DNA of 64,000 nt from contig JAFRCD010000006.1 in assembly GCA_017404555.1 (NCBI GenBank), forward strand, positions 1 through 64,000. The letters are read 5' to 3'. Source of the stretch: Bacilli bacterium. Lineage in GTDB: Bacteria > Bacillota_I > Bacilli_A > RF39 > UBA660. The notes below the pieces were generated by a model. That model did not search any database, was not told the DNA's origin, and was given only the letters and a program-made list of their open reading frames with translations. Made by a program: the position numbers and the translations under genes. Position 1 is the stretch's first letter; the number at the start of each line of letters is the position of its first letter. Positions 6,119 through 14,342 of the stretch are shown here, one piece after another.

Positions 6119-9067
6119 ATGGATACAGTTTTAAATGTTAAAAGTAACTATACACTGTTATCGAGCATGCTTAGAATTGATGATATTATAAGTTATGCTA
6201 AAAAAAGTAATATGACCTCCATTGCTTTATGTGACACTAATATGTATGGAACAATGGAGTTTTATAATAAGTGTCGAAAAAATGATATTAAACCAATTAT
6301 TGGTCTTTCTTTAATATTAGATGATTTAAATCTGTGTGTTTATGCTAAAAATTATAAGGGGTATAAGAATTTAATTAAATTATCAACAATTCAAAATGAA
6401 AATAAAATGTCTTTAGAAGTCATTAAGAAATATACTAATGATTTAGTAGGAATTATTCCTTTTGATTGTGTTGATAAGTATGATGATTTAAAGGATTTAC
6501 ATGAAGATTTTTATTTAGGATATAGTAATAAGGAAGAGGAAGCTAAGGCTAAAAAGATTACTAAAAATATTGTCTTTTTCAAAGAATGTCTTTATAAAAC
6601 AGTTAGTGATTCTGAGTATTTGACTTATCTTTATCGGATTAGAGATTCTAAAACAGTAAATGATGAAGTGGTGTATTCAGTTTTAAATAAAGAATTAGAT
6701 ATGAATATTGATAATTATACTTCTAATGAAGGACTTAATAATACTTTAAAGATTGAAGCATTATGTAATTTAGAGATTGAAAAAGAAGGACTATTATTAC
6801 CTATTTATGAAGTTCCTAAAGGAATTAAACAAGAAGAGTATTTATTTGAACTTGCTAAAAAAGGTCTTAAGAAGAGACTTGGTAGTATAAATGAAGTTTA
6901 TCAGAAGAGACTTTCTTATGAGTTAAATGTTATTACTAAGATGGGTTTTACTAATTACTTTTTAGTTGTTTATGACTTCATTAGATATGCTAAAAAAAGT
7001 AATATTTTAGTGGGTCCAGGAAGAGGTAGTGCTGCTGGTAGTTTAGTGTCTTATTCGCTAGGTATTACAGAGATAGATCCAATTAAATATGATCTTTTAT
7101 TTGAAAGGTTCTTAAATCCAGAGAGAATAAGTATGCCGGATATTGATACTGATTTTCCTGATGATAAGAGAGATTTAGTAAGTGATGATGTCAAAGAAAA
7201 ATATGGGCAAAAGCATGTAGCAGGAATAGTTACTTTTGGATCATTATCGGCCAAAGCAGTTATTCGTGATGTTGGTAGAGTATTAGATGTACCTAGTTAT
7301 AAAATAGATTCTTTATCAAAGATTATTCCTAATTTTACGAAGGATAAATTAAAAGATTTTTATAAAAACAATGAACGATTTAAAGCTAAGATTGATAGTG
7401 ATAGTATCTTAAAGAATGTCTATAAAATTGCTTTAAAATTTGAAGGTTTCCCAAGACATACTTCATCACATGCCGCTGGCATTGTCATGTGTAAATATCC
7501 TTTAGATGAAGTCTTACCACTTACAGTTAGTGACGATATGTATCTTACTAGTTATTCAATGGATTATTTAGAAGATCTAGGTCTTTTAAAGATGGACTTT
7601 TTAGGACTACGCAATCTATCTTTAATTGCGGATGTTTTGGATAATGTAGAAAAACTATATAATGAAAAGATTAATTTTAATGAAATAAAACTTGATGATA
7701 AAAAGGCTATTGAAGTATTTCAAAAGGCTAATACAAGTGGTATCTTTCAATTTGAATCTAGTGGAATGCGGGAGTTCTTAAAGAAGTTAGTTCCTAATAG
7801 TTTTGAAGATATTTTTGCCGCAATTGCTCTTTTTAGACCAGGACCAGCTGGTAATATTGATACTTTTATAAGAAGAAAACATGGCGAAGAGAAGATAACT
7901 TATATTGATAAGAGTTTGGAACCTATCCTTAAGAATACTTATGGTATTTTTGTTTATCAAGAACAAGTTATGCAGGCAGCTAATATATATGCGGGATATT
8001 CTTTAGCAGAGTCTGATCTTTTGAGACGAGCAATGAGTAAGAAAAAGACCGAAGTTTTACAAAATGAAGAGAAAAAGTTTATTGAAAAAAGCGTTGCTAA
8101 GGGTCATGATAAAATTCAAGCTAAGAAAATATTTGATTTGATATTGAAGTTTGCGGGTTATGGTTTTAATAGATCACATTCAGTAGCTTATTCCCTTATT
8201 GCCTATAAAATGGCTTATTTAAAAGTGCATTATCAGTTACCTTTTTATGCTGCTATTCTTTCCAATGTAACACTTTCACCAGTTAAGACTAATGAATATA
8301 TTTTAGAAGCTAGAGAACGTGGTATTGAGGTTCTTTCTCCTTCAATTAATAATAGTGATATTAAATATAAAGTGGTTGGTGAAAAGATATATGTACCTTT
8401 TTCGCTTATTAGGAAGATTGGTATTGTTACTTCTAAAACTATTATTGAAGCTCGTGGTGAAGAGAAATTTAAAGATATTTATGATGCCTTTTCAAGATTA
8501 TATATTGGGGGAGTAACTAAGAAGAGTTTAGAGTACTTAGTTTATGCTGGTGCTTTTGAAGAATTTGGTTATAATCGAAAAACACTTATTGATAGTTTGG
8601 ATAGTTTAATTGATTATGCAACATTAACTAAAGATATTGAACCTTCTTTAGTAGAGAAACCAATTATTGAAAGAGAAGAAGAATTTGATAAACTATTCTT
8701 GTTAGAAAAAGAAAATGAAGTATATGATTTTTATCTAACTTATCATCCAACTACTCTTTATTTTAATAAGAGTAAAGGAGCAGTTAAAATAAAAGATATT
8801 GAGTCTAATTATAATAAGATTATTACTTTAATAGGACTTGTTGATTATGTTAAAAAGACAACTACTAAAAAAGGTGAAAGTATGGCCTTTGTAACAATCA
8901 GTGATGATCTTTCTAAGACTAGTGTTACATTATTTCCAAAGCAGTATGATAAAGTTCCTCGTCTAAAAAGAGGAAATATTGTTAAAGTGGAAGGTAAGGT
9001 AGAGAAAAGATATAATGAGTATCAAGTAGTAGCTAATAAAATAGAAATAATAGAGGAGAAATCATGA
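6119..9067 (+). CDS. dnaE: DNA polymerase III alpha subunit DnaE
   Basis: Replicative DNA polymerase of the C family, DnaE type. The 982 residues are short compared with about 1115 in Bacillus. An N-terminal PHP domain (1-200) is followed by the catalytic palm, with PDIDTDFPD near residues 340-348 carrying two catalytic aspartates. The thumb/fingers region includes FVYQEQVM, and an OB fold lies at about 895-970 (ITLIGLVDYV). The first PHP metal motif, normally HxHS, reads NVKS, so this domain is probably not a metal-dependent exonuclease. AAAGGAGG lies 7 bases before the ATG. The gene overlaps lspA by ATGA. PolC, the second Firmicutes polymerase, is not in this window. Confidence 0.95.
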   Translation: MDTVLNVKSNYTLLSSMLRIDDIISYAKKSNMTSIALCDTNMYGTMEFYNKCRKNDIKPIIGLSLILDDLNLCVYAKNYKGYKNLIKLSTIQNENKMSLEVIKKYTNDLVGIIPFDCVDKYDDLKDLHEDFYLGYSNKEEEAKAKKITKNIVFFKECLYKTVSDSEYLTYLYRIRDSKTVNDEVVYSVLNKELDMNIDNYTSNEGLNNTLKIEALCNLEIEKEGLLLPIYEVPKGIKQEEYLFELAKKGLKKRLGSINEVYQKRLSYELNVITKMGFTNYFLVVYDFIRYAKKSNILVGPGRGSAAGSLVSYSLGITEIDPIKYDLLFERFLNPERISMPDIDTDFPDDKRDLVSDDVKEKYGQKHVAGIVTFGSLSAKAVIRDVGRVLDVPSYKIDSLSKIIPNFTKDKLKDFYKNNERFKAKIDSDSILKNVYKIALKFEGFPRHTSSHAAGIVMCKYPLDEVLPLTVSDDMYLTSYSMDYLEDLGLLKMDFLGLRNLSLIADVLDNVEKLYNEKINFNEIKLDDKKAIEVFQKANTSGIFQFESSGMREFLKKLVPNSFEDIFAAIALFRPGPAGNIDTFIRRKHGEEKITYIDKSLEPILKNTYGIFVYQEQVMQAANIYAGYSLAESDLLRRAMSKKKTEVLQNEEKKFIEKSVAKGHDKIQAKKIFDLILKFAGYGFNRSHSVAYSLIAYKMAYLKVHYQLPFYAAILSNVTLSPVKTNEYILEARERGIEVLSPSINNSDIKYKVVGEKIYVPFSLIRKIGIVTSKTIIEARGEEKFKDIYDAFSRLYIGGVTKKSLEYLVYAGAFEEFGYNRKTLIDSLDSLIDYATLTKDIEPSLVEKPIIEREEEFDKLFLLEKENEVYDFYLTYHPTTLYFNKSKGAVKIKDIESNYNKIITLIGLVDYVKKTTTKKGESMAFVTISDDLSKTSVTLFPKQYDKVPRLKRGNIVKVEGKVEKRYNEYQVVANKIEIIEEKS

Positions 9068-9558
9068 AAAAAGATAATATCTATATAGTAGGTGTAGTTA
9101 TTTTTGCTTTAGATGTCATAGTTAAGACAATAGTTAAAAGCAATATAAAGCTATTAGAAACAATTAAAGTTATACCAGGTTTTTTTGAACTTACTCATGT
9201 AGAAAATGAAGGAGCGGCTTTTTCTATTTTAAGTGGTAGTAAATATATTTTAATTGTAATTAGTATTATCATCATGTTTTTACTCTTGAAATATATAAAA
9301 GATGTAAAGAAATTATCTAATATAGAAGGAATAGCTCTTGGGTTAATCTTAGGAGGATTACTGGGAAACTTATTAGATAGAATTGTTAACTCTTATGTAC
9401 TTGATTACTTGGCTTTTAATTTCTTTGGTTACCATTTTCCGGTATTTAATTTAGCGGATATTGCGATTACAGGAGGAGTTGTTTTATTGCTTATAGCAAC
9501 AATTATTAAGGAAAGAAAAGAGGGAAAAAATGATAGTAGAAGAAATGGAAGGAAATAG
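9064..9558 (+). CDS. lspA: Lipoprotein signal peptidase (SPase II)
   Basis: Membrane aspartyl protease that removes signal peptides from diacylated prolipoproteins. The 164 residues contain four hydrophobic segments and all family blocks: the NEGAAF box (48-53), GGLLGNLLDR (97-106), catalytic Asp114 in VLDYL and catalytic Asp132 in FNLADI. It starts inside the dnaE stop (ATGA overlap) and ends 29 bases inside rluD, so the three are translated as one coupled unit. The lspA-rluD order is the same as in Bacillus (lspA-ylyB). Confidence 0.95.
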   Translation: MKKDNIYIVGVVIFALDVIVKTIVKSNIKLLETIKVIPGFFELTHVENEGAAFSILSGSKYILIVISIIIMFLLLKYIKDVKKLSNIEGIALGLILGGLLGNLLDRIVNSYVLDYLAFNFFGYHFPVFNLADIAITGGVVLLLIATIIKERKEGKNDSRRNGRK

Positions 9559-10414
9559 AATTGATAAATGGATTAGTCTTAAACTAGATTTATCCCGGGC
9601 TAAAGTACAGAAATTAATTAATGACGAGAAAGTCTTAGTTAATGACAAAGTAGTTAGTGCTAGCTATAAAGTGAAATTAGGGGATAAAGTAGTAGTTAAT
9701 GATGAACTTGATTATACTACTTCAGTAGAAGCTGAAGATATTCCTTTGGATATTGTTTATGAAGATCAATATTTAATGATTATCAATAAAGAGAGTGGCA
9801 TGGTTACTCATCCAGCACCCGGTAATTATTCCCATACTTTAGTTAATGCTCTTCTATATAAAATGGGAGAAAAAGTAAGTTCTGATTTGCGACCGGGAAT
9901 CGTTCATAGATTAGATAAAGATACTAGTGGACTTATGGTAGTAGCTAAAGATGATAAGACTTTGGAGCTTTTAAGTAATATGATGAAAGAACATAAAGTA
10001 AAGAGGACTTATGTGGCTTTGGTTAAAGGAGTTATTCCTGAAGCTTCTGGTACTGTTGATGCTCCTATTGGGAGAGATCCTAATAATAGACAAAAACAGG
10101 CTGTAACTGATAAAAATGCTAAAGAAGCAATTACTCATTTTAAAGTTTTAAAGAGGTTTAATAATGCTACTTTGATTGAGTGTGAATTAGAAACGGGTCG
10201 TACTCATCAAATTAGGGTACATATGGCTTATATTAAGCATCCCGTTTTAAATGATCCAACATATAATAAAGATAAAGCTTCTTCTTTTGGACAAATGCTT
10301 CATTCTAAGAAAATAGAGTTTACTCATCCAATTACAAAGAAGAAGTTAGAATTTGAAAGTGAATTACCAAAAGAGTTTAATGATAAAATAGAAGAACTAG
10401 AAAATGAAGAGTAA
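9530..10414 (+). CDS. rluD: RluD-family 23S rRNA pseudouridine synthase
   Basis: Converts specific uridines to pseudouridine, most likely in 23S rRNA helix 69, though RluA/C/D specificity cannot be fixed by eye. An S4 RNA-binding domain (about 8-60: RIDKWISLKLDLSRAKVQ) is followed by the catalytic domain with HRLDKDTSG (126-134; Asp129 catalytic) and a C-terminal GRTHQIRVHM block. The 294-residue length is normal. The start overlaps lspA by 29 bases, and AGAGGG lies 5 bases upstream within lspA. Confidence 0.92.
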   Translation: MIVEEMEGNRIDKWISLKLDLSRAKVQKLINDEKVLVNDKVVSASYKVKLGDKVVVNDELDYTTSVEAEDIPLDIVYEDQYLMIINKESGMVTHPAPGNYSHTLVNALLYKMGEKVSSDLRPGIVHRLDKDTSGLMVVAKDDKTLELLSNMMKEHKVKRTYVALVKGVIPEASGTVDAPIGRDPNNRQKQAVTDKNAKEAITHFKVLKRFNNATLIECELETGRTHQIRVHMAYIKHPVLNDPTYNKDKASSFGQMLHSKKIEFTHPITKKKLEFESELPKEFNDKIEELENEE

Positions 10415-10421
10415 TTATCTC

Positions 10422-10450
10422 TTTAAAACTTTTGGGTTCTTTGTTATAAT
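10422..10450 (+). promoter_or_regulatory. Promoter for the rhomboid protease gene
   Basis: TATAAT (10445-10450) with a weak TTTAAA at 10422-10427, 17-base spacer, 27 bases before the start codon. Confidence 0.5.
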
Positions 10451-10476
10451 TATATTGCTTGCGAAGGAGGGATAAG

Positions 10477-11634
10477 ATGGATACACAAATGAATATTGTT
10501 TTAGATGATAAGAATACATTTGTTATGAAACTTCTACATTATTTTATTACTGAAAAGAATTATACACCAATTATTCTTCAAGGTGCAGAAAATGAAATTT
10601 GGTTAGAAAACTTAAATGAAAATTATGAAATAATAAGAATTGTTTCTGGTTATATCCATAATAATGAACAATTCGATTTTGATATGTTTAAAACTCATCG
10701 AATTATGCGTAAGATTAAACGTAAAACTTTATCCCTTAACTTAAATACTTTATCAATCTTTGTTGATTTAGGAGAAAGTGTTACTTTAAAGAACAGTAAA
10801 GATATTCTTTGTGTTAAAGCTACTACTGAAAAAGATTTAAAAGAAAGCAATAGTATTAATAAGAGTTTTCCAGATATCTTTAATAAACTTAAATATAGTG
10901 AAGAGGGAGTAAATCTATTTGTAAAAATAACTAATGATATTAACAAACATAATCAAATGGATGCAGCTAAAGCAGAGGAAGTATTTAAACAAAAAGTGCC
11001 AGTAATTACTTATATTCTAATGGCTATAAATGTCATTCTATATGTTTTTCCTTATTTATTAGGAAACTATGATTATGCTCTTTCGTTATTAGCACTTCAT
11101 CATGATAGTGTTGTAAATGGTGGAGAATACTATCGACTATTTACGGCTATGTTTATGCATGCAGGTATTTTCCATTTGTTGTTTAATATGTATGCTTTAT
11201 ATGTTATTGGTACTCAATTAGAGAGCTTTATTGGAAAGATACGTTATACTTTGATCTATTTATTTGGAGGAATATGTTCAGCTCTTTTATCGTTAGCCTT
11301 CCTTTCTGATAATGCTATTTCTATAGGAGCTAGTGGAGCTATTTTTGGTTTGATGGGTGCATTGCTTTATTTTGGTTATCACTATCGAGTTTATTTAGGA
11401 AATGTAGTTCGTAGTCAAATAATCCCTTTAATAGTTCTAAACCTAGTATTGGGTTTCCTAGTACCAGGTATCGATAATGCTGCTCATATAGGTGGTTTAA
11501 TTGGTGGCTTTTTAGCTCTAATGGCTTTAGGAGTTAAGTATCGTTCTAAAGCGAGTGAGCAAATAAATGGAACTATTCTAACAATTATTTATATTGCATT
11601 CTTAATTATTATAAACTTTGTCTATCATTTTTAA
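10477..11634 (+). CDS. Rhomboid-family intramembrane serine protease (GluP/YqgP-like)
   Basis: Cleaves transmembrane substrates within the membrane. A soluble N-terminal domain (about 1-170) precedes a rhomboid core. The core has HAGIFHLLFN (228-237; Asn237 in the oxyanion region), the catalytic serine in GASG (Ser286) and the catalytic histidine in AAHIGG (His337). Bacillus GluP has this layout plus a C-terminal TPR part that is absent here (385 residues against about 507). The ATG at 10477 follows GAAGGAGGG. An in-frame TTG at 10459 would place that ribosome site inside the coding region, so it is rejected. Single-gene unit. Confidence 0.9.
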   Translation: MDTQMNIVLDDKNTFVMKLLHYFITEKNYTPIILQGAENEIWLENLNENYEIIRIVSGYIHNNEQFDFDMFKTHRIMRKIKRKTLSLNLNTLSIFVDLGESVTLKNSKDILCVKATTEKDLKESNSINKSFPDIFNKLKYSEEGVNLFVKITNDINKHNQMDAAKAEEVFKQKVPVITYILMAINVILYVFPYLLGNYDYALSLLALHHDSVVNGGEYYRLFTAMFMHAGIFHLLFNMYALYVIGTQLESFIGKIRYTLIYLFGGICSALLSLAFLSDNAISIGASGAIFGLMGALLYFGYHYRVYLGNVVRSQIIPLIVLNLVLGFLVPGIDNAAHIGGLIGGFLALMALGVKYRSKASEQINGTILTIIYIAFLIIINFVYHF

Positions 11635-11660
11635 CGTTATCTAAGGGATAACGTTTTTCT
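11633..11660 (+). terminator. Terminator after the rhomboid gene
   Basis: Stem AACGTTATC / GATAACGTT (9 bp), loop TAAGG, then TTTCT. It begins at the stop codon. Confidence 0.85.
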
Positions 11661-11666
11661 GTGCTA

Positions 11667-11695
11667 TTGTAAAAAAAGTAAAATAATGATAAAAT
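11667..11695 (+). promoter_or_regulatory. Promoter of the ireB-mltG operon
   Basis: TTGTAA (11667-11672) and TAAAAT (11690-11695), 17-base spacer, 26 bases before ireB. Confidence 0.55.
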
Positions 11696-11721
11696 ATAAC
11701 TATATTGTATGAGGTGATACT

Positions 11722-11970
11722 ATGGATACCAGTAAAACTAATTTATACAAGTTAAGTGATCTTCGTAAAGCTGATACTAAAAAGGTTTTAAAGGAAGTTT
11801 ATAAAGCTTTAGAAGAGCGAGGATATAATCCTACAGACCAAATGGTAGGTTATCTACTATCTGGTGATTTAGGATATATATCTAATTATAAGGATGCTCG
11901 TAAGAAGATTAAGAAAATTGATCGCTCAAAACTTCTTGCCTATTTATTAAATGAGGCTATGAATAAATAA
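11722..11970 (+). CDS. ireB: IreB family regulatory protein (UPF0297)
   Basis: Small cytoplasmic protein of 82 residues, full length for the family. In Enterococcus, IreB is phosphorylated by the PASTA kinase IreK and influences cell-wall stress resistance. The conserved DTKKVLKEVYKALEERGYNP segment shortened here to KEVYKALEERGYNP (about 24-37) and GYLLSGDLGYI (43-53) are family signatures. It heads an operon with ruvX (stop and start overlap by one base), as in Bacillus yrzL-yrrK. No PASTA kinase lies in the window, although a kinase-less PASTA protein does (21560-23368). Confidence 0.92.
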   Translation: MDTSKTNLYKLSDLRKADTKKVLKEVYKALEERGYNPTDQMVGYLLSGDLGYISNYKDARKKIKKIDRSKLLAYLLNEAMNK

Positions 11971-12386
11971 TGCGTTATTTAGGATTAGATTTAGGTAGTA
12001 GGACTTTAGGAATAGCGATATCAGATCGTCAAGGAATAATTGCTAGTCCATATGAAACGATTAAACATAATGAAGATTATGATTATTTGGTTAGTGAAAT
12101 AGAAAAGATTGTTAATAAAGAAGCTATTGATGAAATTGTTTTGGGATTTCCTAAGATGATGAATAATGACATTGGTCCTAAAGGGAAATTGAGTATTGAA
12201 TTTAAAGAGAAGTTAGAGAAAAAAATGGGTATTCCAGTAGTATTACAAGATGAACGAATGACTACTAAGCAAGCTGAAGATGTCTTGATTAGTAATAATA
12301 CAAGGCGTAATAAACGTAAAAAAGTCATTGATAAATTAGCGGCAGTAATAATTCTACAAAGTTATTTAGATAGAAAGGAGAGGTAA
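11970..12386 (+). CDS. ruvX: RuvX/YqgF pre-16S rRNA nuclease
   Basis: RNase H-fold nuclease, originally called a putative Holliday junction resolvase and now linked to 16S rRNA 5' maturation. The 138 residues carry LDLGSRTLGIAISD (first catalytic Asp), VLGFPKMMN, the conserved DERMTT block and a late Asp in IDKLAA. The ATG overlaps the ireB stop by one base. Part of the conserved Firmicutes ireB-ruvX-yrzB set. Confidence 0.94.
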   Translation: MRYLGLDLGSRTLGIAISDRQGIIASPYETIKHNEDYDYLVSEIEKIVNKEAIDEIVLGFPKMMNNDIGPKGKLSIEFKEKLEKKMGIPVVLQDERMTTKQAEDVLISNNTRRNKRKKVIDKLAAVIILQSYLDRKER

Positions 12387-12387
12387 G

Positions 12388-12678
12388 ATGAAAAAAAATA
12401 AATTCACTCTTATCGATGAAAAGGGGAATGAAGTAGAGTACGATGTATTATTTACTTTTGAAAGTGAGGAAACTAATAAGAATTATATAGTTTATACAGA
12501 TAATTCTAAAGATGAAGCAGGTAATATCAGAGTATATGCTTCTATATACTATCCTGATGAAGAGAATTCACCATTAGAGCCAATTGAAACAGATAAAGAA
12601 TGGCAAGTAATAGAAACTATTCTTTCAACTCTTCAGGAGGAAATAAAGAAGAAAAGTACTAAAAAAGCAGAAGAATAA
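12388..12678 (+). CDS. yrzB: DUF1292 family protein (YrzB-like)
   Basis: A 96-residue acidic cytoplasmic protein of the DUF1292 family, whose function is unknown. The family pattern is visible: FTLIDEKGNEVEYDVLFTFE at the N-terminus, a YIVYTDNS strand, then ASIYYPD and a C-terminal helix with WQVIETIL. It starts one base after ruvX, in the position yrzB has in Bacillus. Confidence 0.88.
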   Translation: MKKNKFTLIDEKGNEVEYDVLFTFESEETNKNYIVYTDNSKDEAGNIRVYASIYYPDEENSPLEPIETDKEWQVIETILSTLQEEIKKKSTKKAEE

Positions 12679-12696
12679 AAGCAAAAAGGAGAATAT

Positions 12697-13761
12697 ATGA
12701 GAAAAGCAACACTAATAATTCTAGTAGGATTAGGGGTATTATTACTATGCCTATTTGGTTTTTATATGTATGAAACAATGCCTGTTGATCGTTCTTCAAA
12801 TGCTGATGTTGAGGTTGTTATTCCTCAAGGAATGTCAACAAGGAATATTGCTAAACTTTTAAAGAATAAAAATCTTATTCGTAATGACACTTTCTTTATG
12901 ATTTATGTAAAGTTAAATAGAAAGAGCTCTATTAAAGCTAGTACTTATGAATTAAAAAAGAATATGAGTATGGATAAGATAGTTAATATTCTAAATAAAG
13001 GTAATACCTATAATCCTGATGTAGTCAGAATAACTTTTAAAGAAGGAGAAAGTATTACTAAGTATGCTAAGGAAATAGCTAAGAAGACTGATAATAGTTA
13101 TGATGATGTTATAAAGACTATTAATGATAAAGAATATTTAAAAACACTTATTGATAAGTATTGGTTTTTAACTGATGATATTTTAAATGAAAATATCTAT
13201 TATTCATTAGAGGGATATCTTTATCCTGAAACAATTGAGTTTAAAAACAAAGAAGTTTCTCCTAAAGAAATAATTGAAACTTATTTGAAACATACCGATA
13301 AAGTTTTATCTAAAGACAAGGATAAACTAACTAAAGGTAAGTATAAAATACATGAATACCTTACTTTGGCTTCTATTCTTCAATTAGAAGGAAGAAATAC
13401 TAAAGATCGAAGAATGATAATGGGTGTTTTTGAAAACAGACTTGCCAAGGGAATGAATTTAGGTAGTGATGTAACTACTTACTATGGTTTAAAGAAAGAA
13501 ATGGATAGTGACTTAAGCGTTGAGGAATTCAATAAGGAGACTCCATATAACACTAGAACTAATAATATGGTTGGTAAACTACCAGTAGGTCCTATTTGTA
13601 ATCCAGAACTTGATAGTATTGAGGCAGTTCTTAATCCAACTAAAAATGATTATCTTTTCTTTGTAGCTGATAAAAATGGTAAGGTTTACTATACTAAGAC
13701 TAATGCTGAACATACAAAGAAAGTACAAGAGTTAAAGGATAATAATTTATGGATATGGTAA
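12697..13761 (+). CDS. mltG: Endolytic murein transglycosylase MltG
   Basis: Membrane-anchored lytic transglycosylase that cuts nascent glycan strands outside the cell and may set their length. One TM helix (about 4-25), a LysM-like region (VVIPQGMSTRNIAKLL, from about residue 40) and the YceG catalytic domain are present. The catalytic block is LASILQLEG, where most homologues have ASIVEKE: the second glutamate is kept and the first is Gln. SDVTTYYG and the closing NP-KNDYLFFV-D motif are standard. The 354 residues are normal. It overlaps trmR by 13 bases. Confidence 0.93.
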   Translation: MRKATLIILVGLGVLLLCLFGFYMYETMPVDRSSNADVEVVIPQGMSTRNIAKLLKNKNLIRNDTFFMIYVKLNRKSSIKASTYELKKNMSMDKIVNILNKGNTYNPDVVRITFKEGESITKYAKEIAKKTDNSYDDVIKTINDKEYLKTLIDKYWFLTDDILNENIYYSLEGYLYPETIEFKNKEVSPKEIIETYLKHTDKVLSKDKDKLTKGKYKIHEYLTLASILQLEGRNTKDRRMIMGVFENRLAKGMNLGSDVTTYYGLKKEMDSDLSVEEFNKETPYNTRTNNMVGKLPVGPICNPELDSIEAVLNPTKNDYLFFVADKNGKVYYTKTNAEHTKKVQELKDNNLWIW

Positions 13762-14342
13762 TAAAAGAAATTAAAAAAGATGCTTTAGCTGAAGGGATTC
13801 CTATTATGTTAGATGATGGAATTGAGTTTTTATGTAATTTTATCAAGGAACATGAGTGTAAAAAGATTTTAGAGATAGGAGCTGCTGTTGGTTATTCAGC
13901 TATTATGATGGCTAATGTAGATGAAAAAATCAATATAACAACAATCGAACGTGATGAAAAGAGATATTTAAAAGCTTTGGAGAATATTAAAAAGGCTGAT
14001 AAAGAAAAACAGATAAAACTTATTTATAATGATGCTTTAAATATTAATATTGAAGATGAAGAATTTGATTTGATTTTTATTGATGCGGCTAAAGCCCAAA
14101 ATATTAAGTTTTTTCAAAGATTTGGTCTTTACTTAAAGAGTCATGGGTTCATTATAACTGATAACTTGAACTTTCATGGCTTGGTTGATAAAGACTTAGA
14201 AGAAATAGAAAGTAAGAATGTTAGGGGAATTGTTAGAAAGATAAAAGAGTTTAAAGAGTTTCTATTAGAGAACAATGATTATGAAACAGTATTCTATGAT
14301 GTTGGTGATGGAATCTCTGTTAGTGAAAAAATAAAGGAATGA
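13749..14342 (+). CDS. trmR: tRNA 5-hydroxyuridine methyltransferase TrmR (YrrM-like)
   Basis: Class I SAM-dependent O-methyltransferase, 197 residues. The SAM-binding motif I is ILEIGAAVGYSA (about 42-53), motif II TTIERDEKR, and IFIDAAKAQN carries metal-binding Asp. In Bacillus, YrrM (TrmR) methylates 5-hydroxyuridine at tRNA position 34 to 5-methoxyuridine, and the hydroxyl is installed by YrrN/YrrO. Both homologues occur downstream here, supporting the same role. AAAGGA lies 9 bases before the ATG inside mltG. The two pilin-like genes separate it from trhP1, which is unusual. Confidence 0.87.
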   Translation: MDMVIKEIKKDALAEGIPIMLDDGIEFLCNFIKEHECKKILEIGAAVGYSAIMMANVDEKINITTIERDEKRYLKALENIKKADKEKQIKLIYNDALNINIEDEEFDLIFIDAAKAQNIKFFQRFGLYLKSHGFIITDNLNFHGLVDKDLEEIESKNVRGIVRKIKEFKEFLLENNDYETVFYDVGDGISVSEKIKE

